Shown: positions 17,939-26,481 of the stretch, one piece after another
Position numbering within the stretch: position 1 is the first letter of the stretch
How the letters are laid out: the number at the start of each line of letters is the position of its first letter
Position numbers and translations under genes: made by a program
Notes under the pieces: model-generated
What the model saw: the letters and a program-made list of their open reading frames with translations, nothing else
Database searches by the model: none
What the model was told of the DNA's origin: nothing
DNA from: Cellvibrio japonicus Ueda107
GTDB lineage: Bacteria > Pseudomonadota > Gammaproteobacteria > Pseudomonadales > Cellvibrionaceae
Length of the DNA: 64,000 nt
Assembly (NCBI RefSeq): GCF_000019225.1
Contig: NC_010995.1
Location: forward strand, 2,240,501 to 2,304,500
Direction: 5' to 3'

Positions 17939-17967
17939 TTGGATTCTCACGCAAAACTACCTACAAT
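17939..17967 (+). promoter_or_regulatory. Sigma-70 promoter of tRNA-Arg(CCT)
   Basis: TTGGAT and TACAAT are separated by 17 bases. Transcription would start about 12 bases before the tRNA 5' end, fitting a monocistronic tRNA gene. Confidence 0.65.
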
Positions 17968-17985
17968 GCCGTCTCTTTTTTTCCT

Positions 17986-18062
17986 GCTCCGGTAGCTCAG
18001 TTGGATAGAGCAGCCGCCTCCTAAGCGGCAGGTCGGACGTTCAAATCGTCTCCGGGGCACCA
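17986..18062 (+). tRNA. tRNA-Arg (anticodon CCT)
   Basis: All arms can be folded: acceptor GCTCCGG/CCGGGGC with one G-U pair, a D arm with GCTC/GAGC, an anticodon stem GCCGC/GCGGC with loop CTCCTAA, and a T arm with loop TTCAAAT. The CCA end is encoded. The 77-base gene reads AGG codons, which are rare. It lies between flgN and rsmE. Confidence 0.96.
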
Positions 18063-18110
18063 TCTCTCAATAGCCTGATTGGCCGGCAAAACACTCGCGG
18101 TGCAACTCCC

Positions 18111-18836
18111 ATGAATCTGGTGCTTCTCACAGAACAAGACCTGGAGTCCAGTCATGGCAACCTCTGGCGAGCGCGCATCCGGGATGTCCGTCGCTACTCC
18201 CATATCACCCGTATCCACGGCGCCAAGGTGGGCGATAGCCTCAAGGCCGGCATCCTCAATGGCCCCATAGGACAAGCACAAATACTGCAACTAACCGATC
18301 AGGAGATTCTGGTTGAGCTAAACAACCTGGAGCTGGTATCGCCACCAGCGCTCCCCCTGACACTGATGCTGGGGCTACCGCGCCCTAAAATGCTCAAGCG
18401 TATTTTTCAAACCATTGCCACGCTGGGTGTGAAGCAGCTCTACCTTATTAATTCCTATCGCGTGGAAAAAAGTTATTGGCAAACCCCCTTCCTGCAAGAC
18501 GATGCCATACACGAACAGCTTATTCTCGGCCTCGAACAGGGATGCGATACCCAACTCCCGGAAGTCCACCTGATCAAACGTTTTAAACCCTTTGTTGAAG
18601 ATCATTTACCCGACCTGATTGGACATTCACGGGCACTGGTTGCCCACCCCTACACAGAAGCACCCTGTCCACGCGAATTGAATAAACCCGTCACATTAGC
18701 GGTTGGACCTGAAGGTGGATTTATCCCTTACGAAGTGGATATGCTCGTCCGCAACGGCTTTACGCCCATCACCCTGGGGCAGCGGATTTTGCGTGTCGAA
18801 ACAGCCATTCCCTTTCTCTTAAGCCGCCTGTTTTAA
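18111..18836 (+). CDS. rsmE: 16S rRNA m3U1498 methyltransferase RsmE
   Basis: RsmE methylates U1498 of 16S rRNA using S-adenosylmethionine. The 241-aa length matches the family. An N-terminal PUA-like domain (residues about 1-70) carries RVSH-like R-x-YSHITRIHGAKVGD. The C-terminal SPOUT fold has the knotted SAM site LAVGPEGGFIPYEVD (about 196-210) and LGQRILRVETAIPFLLSRL at the end, both hallmarks of RsmE. It begins 48 nt after tRNA-Arg and may be read partly from that promoter. Confidence 0.94.
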   Translation: MNLVLLTEQDLESSHGNLWRARIRDVRRYSHITRIHGAKVGDSLKAGILNGPIGQAQILQLTDQEILVELNNLELVSPPALPLTLMLGLPRPKMLKRIFQTIATLGVKQLYLINSYRVEKSYWQTPFLQDDAIHEQLILGLEQGCDTQLPEVHLIKRFKPFVEDHLPDLIGHSRALVAHPYTEAPCPRELNKPVTLAVGPEGGFIPYEVDMLVRNGFTPITLGQRILRVETAIPFLLSRLF

Positions 18837-18952
18837 CAAAACAAGCCCATTGCGAAAAACAACAAAAAACGCACAAAACGTACATTTTTTATATTCACAA
18901 GCCTAATAAATAGTGCGAATATGCGGCGATAGTATTTATAAGACCCGCCATC

Positions 18953-19774
18953 ATGAACCGCTTGATAACCGCCAGTGAGCTGAAACAACACATCAACAAA
19001 GGTGCGATTATTTTCGATTGCCGCTTCCGCCTGAACGATCCCGATTGGGGGCGCCAGGCTTATCGCCAAGGGCATATTCCCGGCGCTTTCTACCTGCATT
19101 TGAATGAAGATCTTTCATCACCGGTTCAAGCCCATGGCGGTCGCCATCCTCTTCCCCAATGGCAAACACTGGTTCACACACTGAACCGTGCAGGGGTTAC
19201 ACCACAATCCAGCATACTACTTTACGATGATGCGCGTTTTGCCTATGCAGCTCGCGCCTGGTGGTTATTAAAACAAATAGGATTGCACGATGTTGCATTG
19301 CTCGATGGTGGATTTGAAGCCTGGGTAGCCATGGGTGGAGCCCTGGACAGGAGAGAGCCCAATCCCAGGGCTGGCAATTTAAAAATAGCCTCAATCACGG
19401 CAGCCATACGTGAGCGTACCGACATTATTGCTAATGGCGATCAATATCTATTGATCGACTCTCGTGAACCCAAGCGCTATCGAGGCGAAGAAGAGCCTAT
19501 CGATCCGGTTGCTGGCCATATCCCGGGAGCCTTGAATTTTCCATGGCAGGAGGTCACCGATGATAAAGGCTTTTGCAAACCTGTCGAGCAACAACAAGCT
19601 CGTTGGCAAACCGCCAATACATCAAAGGAGATTGTGGTCTACTGTGGCTCCGGCGTAACTGCTTGCGTTAATTTATTCTCCCTTGAGCTTGCTGGTATTC
19701 CCGCCACCCTCTATCCAGGAAGCTGGAGTGATTGGTGCAGTTATACAGACGCACCGATTGCTACAGCAGAATAA
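18953..19774 (+). CDS. sseA: Two-domain sulfurtransferase (3-mercaptopyruvate/thiosulfate type)
   Basis: The 273-aa product has two rhodanese domains (about residues 1-130 and 145-270). The second holds the active-site loop VVYCGSGVTACVN, whose CGSGVTA form is typical of 3-mercaptopyruvate sulfurtransferases (SseA). Thiosulfate-specific rhodaneses usually have CRKGVT-like loops. The N-terminal domain keeps FDCRFRLNDPDWGRQAY and GHIPGAFYLHLNEDLS. It likely moves sulfur from mercaptopyruvate to cyanide or thiols. The gene stands alone, with a strong bidirectional terminator behind it. Confidence 0.85.
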   Translation: MNRLITASELKQHINKGAIIFDCRFRLNDPDWGRQAYRQGHIPGAFYLHLNEDLSSPVQAHGGRHPLPQWQTLVHTLNRAGVTPQSSILLYDDARFAYAARAWWLLKQIGLHDVALLDGGFEAWVAMGGALDRREPNPRAGNLKIASITAAIRERTDIIANGDQYLLIDSREPKRYRGEEEPIDPVAGHIPGALNFPWQEVTDDKGFCKPVEQQQARWQTANTSKEIVVYCGSGVTACVNLFSLELAGIPATLYPGSWSDWCSYTDAPIATAE

Positions 19775-19791
19775 AAACCACTCTTCCCCTG

Positions 19792-19827
19792 AAAATAAAA
19801 CGGAGGCAATTGCCTCCGTTTTATTTT
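19792..19827. terminator. Bidirectional terminator, perfect 36-base palindrome
   Basis: AAAATAAAACGGAGGCAA and its exact reverse complement are joined at the centre. The GC core has T-rich flanks on both strands, so it can end both sseA (plus) and the convergent 19838-20572 gene (minus). Confidence 0.88.
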
Positions 19828-19837
19828 GCATCAATGA

Positions 19838-20572
19838 CTATTGCGCATATTCATACTCAATACGGACATCCCACGGATTACCATCATAATCATCCAGGTT
19901 GGAGCGGCCATGGTAGCGCATCAAATAACGGCCATTGGGATCGTAGGCGATGTAAATCGGGTCGGCAAACAGTGATGCAAAAGCACGCGCAGGAGCAATA
20001 CGGAAATAAATCCAGTCCTTGCCATAATCCTTATCGTACGCGGGAGAATCCGTACCTTTAACCACACGAACCTCAAGAGCGATAGTTGTCATACGGATAG
20101 GATACGCAAGGTCAAAACGCAGACGCTTACCCGCAACCAGCTGATCCCAGTTCAATTGGATATAGGCATCAAAGCCGGCATCTATCACAACACGGGCATT
20201 ATCAAACAGGGTCTTACTGTTATTCACCTTGCCCTTACGATAGTTCAGTATCAATCGGGGACCATCAAACTTGGCCGAGATCTGCTCGTTATCACGAATA
20301 TCCGTGAAATCAAACTCCGGCTGGAATAAAGCCCCGTTATAAGTCAGCGTCTTACTGGCGAACCTGTCACCGCCAGGTGTCAGATAGTGGACACGAACCT
20401 GGCGGTTTTCATCAATATTGGTGTAAAGCTCACGATACACCAGCTCGCCATTAGCCAGGTTATAAGCACTGCCAGCGACAATGTAATTATCCTCAGCCGT
20501 CGCATAGGCTCCCATCAACAACATGGCAGCCATCACCAAGTTGCCCATCAGCTTCAGAATGTTTTTATCCAT
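19838..20572 (-). CDS. Secreted protein of unknown function
   Basis: I do not recognise a family. The 244-aa product starts with a Sec signal peptide (MDKNILKLMGNLVMAAMLLM then GAYATAED). The mature part is rich in beta-type segments and aromatic residues (Tyr, Asp, Arg), with no cysteines or obvious catalytic motif. It reads as a small soluble periplasmic or extracellular protein. Features include an RVHYLTPGGDRFASKTLTY stretch and a charged C-terminus, DVRIEYEYAQ. It is convergent with sseA and follows phrB on the same strand after 170 bases. No function is proposed. Confidence 0.75.
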   Translation of the reverse strand: MDKNILKLMGNLVMAAMLLMGAYATAEDNYIVAGSAYNLANGELVYRELYTNIDENRQVRVHYLTPGGDRFASKTLTYNGALFQPEFDFTDIRDNEQISAKFDGPRLILNYRKGKVNNSKTLFDNARVVIDAGFDAYIQLNWDQLVAGKRLRFDLAYPIRMTTIALEVRVVKGTDSPAYDKDYGKDWIYFRIAPARAFASLFADPIYIAYDPNGRYLMRYHGRSNLDDYDGNPWDVRIEYEYAQ

Positions 20573-20742
20573 GCAATAACCTCAAATACCTCGATAATGT
20601 TAGATACAGAAACCTGTGCAAAGGTAAAAGCAGCAACCACATCAAAGCGATGACAGAGAAGAAGCTGCCAAAGTTCTGCATTACACGGTGCATGAATAAG
20701 CATACACCAGCTGCACATACCCAAACACAGTACACATCAACT

Positions 20743-22173
20743 TTAAGCCAGGGAAGGTAATTGTGAAAATAATGCGATGGTAGATTTACGGCTCTCTGCC
20801 AGATCCACCATCGGTGCCGGATATTGGAGACTGGAAAAAGACTTATCTGCACTTGGATTGTGAATATATTTGAGTGGTACATCAGCCAACTCCGGAATCC
20901 AGCTACGAATAAAATCACCCTGTGGATCAAACCGCTCTGATTGGCTAATAGGATTAAAAACCCTGAAATAGGGAGCCGCATCGGTTCCGGTTGATGCACT
21001 CCACTGCCAGCCACCATTGTTGGCCGCAAAATCGCCATCAATTAAGTGCTCCATAAAAAAGCGTTCACCAAGGCGCCAATCGATTTGCAGATTCTTTGTT
21101 AAAAACATGGCAACTACCATTCGCAAGCGATTGTGCATCCAACCGGTCATTACCAGTTGACGCATGGCAGCATCGACCAAAGGAATACCCGTATTGCCCT
21201 GACACCAGCGAGAAAATTGCTTTTTATCCTTCTTCCAGGGAAAAGCCTCTGTATGGACCTGCATAGCGCGATGTTTACAAACCTGGGGAAAATCGACAAC
21301 AACATGCTGATAAAACTCGCGCCATATCAACTCGCTGATCCAGCAACTTGCGCCTGCATTAGACTCCCAGTCACCCTGTGTATAACAAAGCACAGAGGAT
21401 ATGGCCTGGCGAGGCGACAAAGAGCCTATTGCAAGGTAGGGAGACAGTGTTGATGTCCCCTGTAAGGCAGGAAAATCACGTTTATCCTGGTAGTGTGTTA
21501 ACCCGGATTCAATAAAGGAATCCAGGCGCGCACAGGCTTCGTCTTCTCCCGCAGGCCATAAATGTTCAAGATCGCGCACACTGTGTTCGCCAAACAGACG
21601 GTTGATATCTGCCTGGGTAACAGGTTTTACAGGCATGGGCTGCGCTTGTTTATCAGGTAGGCCCAAGGGCTGCAAATGGAGGGGCATTACGGTTTGCAAC
21701 CATTTGCGCTTAAATGCAGTAAAGACTTTATAGGGTTCGCCATTGCCTGTGCGAATCATCCCTGGAGGAACGATTACCCTGTCATGGCATCGTTTTACCA
21801 ACACCCCCTGCGCTCGCAGCAATTGGTTGACTTGATGGTCCCTGGCCAGTTCATCCAGGGGATACTCTGCATTAAAGAAACACTTGTCGATATTATATTG
21901 GGTAACCAGTGCCGCTAACGCCGGCGCTATTTGCTCTGCCCGGTTAACAGCAATTAACCGCAGCGGAATATTCAACTGCGCAAGTTCACGTACAAGTACC
22001 AGCAGATGGCGTCGAATAAAATCAAGCCGTGCGGGTGCGATGGGAAATCGCCCCACATAAGCTTCACAATGCACATAAACGGCAAGAACACCCTGCTTTT
22101 CTTCGGCAGCTTTATACAGCGCCGGATTATCGCGCACACGCAAATCATTCCTAAACCAGACAAGGGCAGTCAT
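20743..22173 (-). CDS. phrB: Deoxyribodipyrimidine photolyase PhrB
   Basis: This flavoprotein uses light to split cyclobutane pyrimidine dimers. The 476-aa length matches class I CPD photolyases. The N-terminal antenna domain begins MTALVWFRNDLRVRDNPAL and has a second-cofactor site. The FAD domain contains TSTLSPYLAIGSLSPRQ (about 226-242), WISELIWREFYQHV, WCQGNTGIPLVDAAMRQL and NNGGWQWSASTGTDAAPYFR, all photolyase signatures. The ATG overlaps the stop of the small upstream ORF by ATGA. The E. coli gene also lies downstream of a ybgA homologue. Confidence 0.95.
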   Translation of the reverse strand: MTALVWFRNDLRVRDNPALYKAAEEKQGVLAVYVHCEAYVGRFPIAPARLDFIRRHLLVLVRELAQLNIPLRLIAVNRAEQIAPALAALVTQYNIDKCFFNAEYPLDELARDHQVNQLLRAQGVLVKRCHDRVIVPPGMIRTGNGEPYKVFTAFKRKWLQTVMPLHLQPLGLPDKQAQPMPVKPVTQADINRLFGEHSVRDLEHLWPAGEDEACARLDSFIESGLTHYQDKRDFPALQGTSTLSPYLAIGSLSPRQAISSVLCYTQGDWESNAGASCWISELIWREFYQHVVVDFPQVCKHRAMQVHTEAFPWKKDKKQFSRWCQGNTGIPLVDAAMRQLVMTGWMHNRLRMVVAMFLTKNLQIDWRLGERFFMEHLIDGDFAANNGGWQWSASTGTDAAPYFRVFNPISQSERFDPQGDFIRSWIPELADVPLKYIHNPSADKSFSSLQYPAPMVDLAESRKSTIALFSQLPSLA

Positions 22174-22325
22174 TGGATATCCATTCTCCGTTTGAGGTGG
22201 TGAATCATACCGTCCGACACCGGAACATACTCATATCCGCAGCATAGATTTCCCTTAAGCCCTTCCAGCAATCCGGATTCAAAATGCAGATACAGCTTGC
22301 GCATGCGTTGAAGTAAATTAGACAT
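22170..22325 (-). CDS. Small ORF (51 aa) translationally coupled to phrB
   Basis: The ORF starts MSNLLQRMRKLYLHFESGLL and contains two adjacent cysteines (NLCCGYEYVPVSDG), ending LKRRMDIQ. Its TGA overlaps the phrB ATG (ATGA), which usually signals coupled translation. It fills almost the whole gap between the DUF523/DUF1722 gene and phrB. I do not recognise the family. A TTG 36 bases upstream (22361) is another possible start. The tight fit favours a real gene, but codon bias and conservation cannot be checked by eye. Confidence 0.5.
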   Translation of the reverse strand: MSNLLQRMRKLYLHFESGLLEGLKGNLCCGYEYVPVSDGMIHHLKRRMDIQ

Positions 22326-22357
22326 AATCCGGCATTTCCCGAGAATAACAACTGGTA

Positions 22358-23344
22358 TCAAGTGGACTCCACAATATGATTGCGAAGCCCTAATCGCTCA
22401 GGGTGTGGAGACCAGAATGTTTGCGATTTGAGATAGGGGTTATCCAATTTTCCCAAATGATGCCTGAGCAAGGTCAAGGGGACAATTAAAGGTACAAGGC
22501 CTTGCTGATACGAGTCTATTAATTGTGACAACTCCTGCTTTTCATGCGGTTTTAAAATGGTTTTTAAATAACCGCGCAAATGGGCCATCGCATTAGTATT
22601 GCCTTTGCGGCCTGCATGGTGAGCCAGCGCTTGCATAAATAACACCAAAAATTCACGGGAACTTACCTGGAGGTCTCGCCCAGCCAAATTGGACAGATAA
22701 CGCCCAATCGTGAAATAGCTGGGCACATGATGTGCCATTACCTGATATTTATAGCGGGAGTAGAAATCGATCAGTTTTTTAGCCGTCGGAGCAGGCCCGA
22801 CTGTCGTTTTGAAGTCATGATAGGCAAATACACGGGTTATAAAATTATCCCGCAATCCCGCATCCTTGAGACGTCCCGCTTCCTCTACCGGCAATAGTGG
22901 CATTAATTCCATTAATCGCCCTGCAAATGCCCCCCTACCCTGCGAATCCAGCGGAAAACCATTGGTACCATAGCGCTTTATGCCAAAGACACCACAACTG
23001 GGCGAGTTTTGCATAAAGACATAGCCACAAATGTCCGCCAACCCGGGAGCGATTTGCCCGGCGTATTCTATCAGGGGTTCCGTGACATCCAGTTCCGGAT
23101 TTACGACTCCCCGGACACGGGTTTCACCACCGATTGCCATCAATCGAATAGGTTTGCGCGGAACACCCAAGCCTATGGCAACTTCCGGACAAAACGGCCT
23201 GAACTCAACATAGGCACCCAAGGTTTCCACAAGGAAGCGATTGCGTTTATGACTGCCATCGTAACGAACCTGATCGCCCAGTAAACATTGACTCACTCCC
23301 AATGGTATTTTGGCAGAGGGCGATGTTTTGGTAGCAGGTTCCAT
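22358..23344 (-). CDS. ybgA: DUF523/DUF1722 protein (YbgA-like)
   Basis: The 328-aa product joins two domains of unknown function. An N-terminal DUF523 part (about 1-160) contains IPLGVSQCLLGDQVRYDGSH and FMQNSPSCGVFGIKRY, with conserved cysteines that could bind a metal or cluster. A C-terminal DUF1722 part (about 195-310) contains KYQVMAHHVPSYFTIGRYL and LRGYLKTILKPHEKQEL. This architecture is found beside photolyase genes in many gammaproteobacteria, including E. coli ybgA-phr. A role in DNA repair or cofactor supply is often supposed but not shown here. AAAGGC lies upstream of the ATG. Confidence 0.88.
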   Translation of the reverse strand: MEPATKTSPSAKIPLGVSQCLLGDQVRYDGSHKRNRFLVETLGAYVEFRPFCPEVAIGLGVPRKPIRLMAIGGETRVRGVVNPELDVTEPLIEYAGQIAPGLADICGYVFMQNSPSCGVFGIKRYGTNGFPLDSQGRGAFAGRLMELMPLLPVEEAGRLKDAGLRDNFITRVFAYHDFKTTVGPAPTAKKLIDFYSRYKYQVMAHHVPSYFTIGRYLSNLAGRDLQVSSREFLVLFMQALAHHAGRKGNTNAMAHLRGYLKTILKPHEKQELSQLIDSYQQGLVPLIVPLTLLRHHLGKLDNPYLKSQTFWSPHPERLGLRNHIVEST

Positions 23345-23462
23345 GGATAGCCTTTACAAGATCAGCGTGATGTACAAATGCGAGTGCGAAAACCCGGCAC
23401 CGGATAAACAAACAGCTTGTATAGGTTTGCGACGATAAACAATACCTGGATGGGTAAGGATG

Positions 23463-23488
23463 AAAAAAAACCGGCATTTTATTGCCGG
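23463..23488 (-). terminator. Terminator after cysB
   Basis: CCGGCA-TTTTAT-TGCCGG (23471-23488) forms a 6-bp GC stem, followed on the minus strand by eight T's. It lies 30 bases past the cysB stop. Confidence 0.85.
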
Positions 23489-23517
23489 CCTTTTAATTTT
23501 CAGCAGTAGGCAGCGCC

Positions 23518-24492
23518 TTAATGAACAGGCAGCTCTATATGTTCGAATAACTCATCCAATTCAGCACGGCTGTGACGATTGAAGGCTTCATTAACGATAT
23601 CTTTAGTAAGGTGGGGCGCAAACTTCTCAATAAAGTCGTACATGAATCCGCGCAGGAACGTACCGCGACGGAAACCAATCTTGGTCACACTGTGTTCAAA
23701 CAGATGACTGGCATCCAAAGCAACCAGGTCAGAATCGACAGTTTCGTTGTAGGCCATCTTCGCAATGATCCCAACCCCTAAGCCCAGGCGAACATAGGTC
23801 TTGATGACGTCTGCATCCGCCGCGGTAAAAACTACCTTAGGGGCAAGGCCACGGTTGATAAAGGCTTCATCCAGCTTGGAGCGTCCGGTAAAGCCAAAGA
23901 CGTAAGTCACTATCGGGTATTTAGCGACATCTTCCAGCGTCAGGCTGGAAACCTGGGCCAGCGGATGGCCTTTGGGGACCACCACACAGCGATTCCACTT
24001 GTAGCAAGGCATCATGATCAAATCACTGAACAGCTCCATAGCCTCGGTTGCAATAGCAAAGTCTACAGTGCCATCTGCCGCCATTTCAGAAATCTGCATG
24101 GGTGTTCCCTGATGCATATGCAGGGAGACATCCGGATATTGCTTGATAAATGAGCCAATAACCGGTGGCAACGCATAACGTGCCTGGGTATGGGTAGTCG
24201 CAAGTGTCAGGGTACCTTTGCGTTCATTACTGAACTCTTGGGCAACCTGCTTGATACTTTCCACTTTACGCAGGATCTCCCCCGCTGTTTTGAGGATTGC
24301 CTCACCTGCGGGTGTGATACGGGTCAAGTGTTTGCCACTACGAGAAAATATCTCAACACCCAGCTCATCTTCCAGCAAGCGGATTTGCTTACTGATTCCA
24401 GGCTGGGACGTATAAAGGCTCTGGGCTGTCGCAGAGACATTCAGGTCGTGATGGGCGACCTCCCAGATATAACGCAATTGCTGCAGCTTCAT
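23518..24492 (-). CDS. cysB: LysR-type regulator CysB
   Basis: CysB activates sulfate uptake and cysteine synthesis genes when N-acetylserine signals sulfur shortage. The start at 24492 (MKLQQLRYIWEVAHHDLNVS) gives 324 aa, exactly the E. coli length. An ATG 8 codons earlier is less likely. The winged helix-turn-helix holds ATAQSLYTSQPGISKQIRLL (about residues 20-40). The effector domain contains TTHTQARYALPPVIGSFIKQ, a CysB family signature, and FGFTGRSKLDEAF. A 20-base inverted repeat lies about 53 bases upstream and may be its own binding site. Confidence 0.93.
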   Translation of the reverse strand: MKLQQLRYIWEVAHHDLNVSATAQSLYTSQPGISKQIRLLEDELGVEIFSRSGKHLTRITPAGEAILKTAGEILRKVESIKQVAQEFSNERKGTLTLATTHTQARYALPPVIGSFIKQYPDVSLHMHQGTPMQISEMAADGTVDFAIATEAMELFSDLIMMPCYKWNRCVVVPKGHPLAQVSSLTLEDVAKYPIVTYVFGFTGRSKLDEAFINRGLAPKVVFTAADADVIKTYVRLGLGVGIIAKMAYNETVDSDLVALDASHLFEHSVTKIGFRRGTFLRGFMYDFIEKFAPHLTKDIVNEAFNRHSRAELDELFEHIELPVH

Positions 24493-24544
24493 AAGCCCTC
24501 CGATTGGCTCATTCACTGAATCGGCCCTGGGGCCATTTCATCGG

Positions 24545-24564
24545 GTTATCGGGTAACCGATAAC
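24545..24564. promoter_or_regulatory. Inverted repeat upstream of cysB, candidate operator
   Basis: GTTATCGG-GTAA-CCGATAAC is a perfect 8-bp dyad around a 4-base centre. It lies 53 bases from the cysB start and contains T-N11-A spacing, as in LysR-type sites. Autoregulation is common in this family. There is no T-run, so a terminator is unlikely. Confidence 0.45.
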
Positions 24565-24765
24565 AGTAAATCACACTGACGGACTTGCACTCGCTAACCG
24601 TCCATGTACCGGACACACATTAAGAAATGTACTACGGACCGGCCTTGTTACAACTTTAGACTATATCTAGAAATTGCAAAGTCTTTTGGAGGTGCAATAT
24701 TACAAAAAATGCGAAAAAAAGGCGAAAGACACCCTTTATTGGCTATATACGGCTATAAGAAAAGG

Positions 24766-25671
24766 TCAAACATCACGACGATTGGCAATACCGTGGGGAA
24801 CATGGCCAGTTGCCACATGCTCGCTGGCTGATTCACAGTGCATTTTTTGATCATCGAAAAATACATCAGCACCATAGGCTTTGAGGAAAGCTCCCTTGGA
24901 CAGCCCCCCCAAAAACAGGGACTCGTCGATACGAACATTCCAGGCGCGCAAGGTGCGGATCACCCGTTCATGGGCCGGTGCTGAACGGGCTGTTACCAGG
25001 GCCGTGCGGATCGGGCATTTATCGCCAAATTCAGCCTGGAGCCCCTGCAAGGCTGCCAAAAACTGCTTGAAAGGCCCACCACTCAGGGGTTCTTTTGCCG
25101 CCGCTTTCTCAGACTCAGTAAAAGCCGATAGCCCCTGGGTTTTATAGATCTGCTCTGCCTCATCCGAAAAAAGTACGGCATCGCCGTCAAATGCAAAGCG
25201 CAACTCATCCTCGTTATCTTCAATTTTCCGGGAGGCTATCAGGGTCGCCGCCGCCATACCATGATCCAAAGCCTGGCGCACATCTTCCGCCTCGGTAGAC
25301 AGGAACAGATGGCAACCAAAGGCCGAGGCGTAACGGTAGGGGGAGGTTCCACCACAAAAAGCAGCACGGCTGATCTTGAGGCCATAATGCTCGATGGAGT
25401 TAAACACCCGCAGACCGGTATCGGCACTGTTGCGCGACAGCAGGATGACTTCTACACGCGGATCACCACCCAAGCGCTCATTCAGGCGCAGCAGTTTTTT
25501 GACCAGCGGGAAAGCATCTCCCGGCGCCAGGATCTCGTCCTCATGGGCAATCTGGTACTGGGCATAGGCTGCCAATCCCTGGTTGATATAGACCTGATGG
25601 CTGTCATCCAGGTTAAAAAGGGCACGAGATGAAATTGCAATCACCAGCTTGTCACCAAAACCGCTAGGCAT
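24766..25671 (-). CDS. Cytosolic 5'-nucleotidase family protein
   Basis: The 301-aa product resembles the 5'-nucleotidase family related to eukaryotic cytosolic NT5C1 (Pfam 5-nucleotidase, PF06189). It would release phosphate from nucleoside monophosphates. Recognisable segments are KLVIAISSRALFNLDDSHQV at the N-terminus, EVILLSRNSADTGLRVFNSI (about 74-93), CGGTSPYRYASAFGCHLFLS, and near the end LFLGGLSKGAFLKAYGADVF followed by FFDDQ. The paired acidic residues (FNLDDS; FDGDAVLFSDE) fit a HAD-like phosphatase. It starts 40 bases downstream of the amidase stop on the same strand. Confidence 0.85.
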   Translation of the reverse strand: MPSGFGDKLVIAISSRALFNLDDSHQVYINQGLAAYAQYQIAHEDEILAPGDAFPLVKKLLRLNERLGGDPRVEVILLSRNSADTGLRVFNSIEHYGLKISRAAFCGGTSPYRYASAFGCHLFLSTEAEDVRQALDHGMAAATLIASRKIEDNEDELRFAFDGDAVLFSDEAEQIYKTQGLSAFTESEKAAAKEPLSGGPFKQFLAALQGLQAEFGDKCPIRTALVTARSAPAHERVIRTLRAWNVRIDESLFLGGLSKGAFLKAYGADVFFDDQKMHCESASEHVATGHVPHGIANRRDV

Positions 25672-25710
25672 GAAAAATTCCCTTACTAAACAAACATTTG
25701 TCGATAAAAG

Positions 25711-26481
25711 TTAAACCAATATACGAAATTCGTCAGCGTCCAGGTATGCAGGAAACTTGTCGCGATATTCGCGCAGGCGCTCCCCGTATAACTCCAGGGT
25801 CAGGCACTCTGCCTCCTGGCTGGTACCAATCAACTCACCGGCCGGCCCGTAAACACTGGAATCACCCGCATAATGCTGCCCGGCCTCATCCATGCCGACT
25901 CGATTTACGCCAACGACATAGCTGAGGTTTTCAATCGCCCTCGCCTGCAGCAGTCGGTTCCAATGCAGGGCTCGGGCACTGGGCCAATTGGCCACATAGA
26001 GCGCCAGATCGTAATCGGTGCGATTGCGGCTCCATACCGGAAAGCGCAAGTCATAGCAGATGAGCGGTAAAACCTGCCAGCCTTTTAGCTCCACAATTAA
26101 CCGCTGGTTTCCCATGGCATAACGGGTGTGCTCACCCGCCATGCGGAACAAATGGCGCTTATCATAAACCTCAAATGTTCCATCCGGGCGCATCCACAAC
26201 ATACGGTTGTAGTAGGTATCCCCTATTTTCACAACCAGGCTACCGGTCACTACCGCCTGGTGTTTCTCGGCCTGCGCTGCCATCCATTGCCAGGCGCGAC
26301 CACCAACCTGTTCAGCATATTGGCGGGCACCGGAACAGAAACCGGTGGTAAATACTTCGGGCAGGACAATCAAATCAGTCTCTGGCAAGCTCGCCATGGC
26401 AGAGGCAAAGTGCTCCAGGTTTTGCTGGGGATTGTTGGGCTCGATTACCTGCTGGATCAAACTAACCCTGAGATTATTCAT
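25711..26481 (-). CDS. Nitrilase-superfamily omega-amidase (YafV-like)
   Basis: The 256-aa product has the Glu-Lys-Cys triad of the carbon-nitrogen hydrolase fold: Glu in LIVLPEVFTTGFC, Lys in VYDKRHLFRMAGE, and Cys in LPLICYDLRFPVW. The sequence around the triad, with WPSARALHWNRLLQARAIEN and GVNRVGMDEAGQHYAGDS, matches the YafV/omega-amidase branch. That branch hydrolyses 2-oxoglutaramate in methionine salvage and glutamine transamination. Its start overlaps the end of the MFS gene by 8 bases, so the two are probably translated together. Confidence 0.88.
   Translation of the reverse strand: MNNLRVSLIQQVIEPNNPQQNLEHFASAMASLPETDLIVLPEVFTTGFCSGARQYAEQVGGRAWQWMAAQAEKHQAVVTGSLVVKIGDTYYNRMLWMRPDGTFEVYDKRHLFRMAGEHTRYAMGNQRLIVELKGWQVLPLICYDLRFPVWSRNRTDYDLALYVANWPSARALHWNRLLQARAIENLSYVVGVNRVGMDEAGQHYAGDSSVYGPAGELIGTSQEAECLTLELYGERLREYRDKFPAYLDADEFRILV

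Noticed and set aside
24604..24831. Plus-strand 75-codon frame beside the cysB promoter
   Set aside because: It overlaps the end of the 5'-nucleotidase gene on the opposite strand. Its composition looks random, with no ribosome site.
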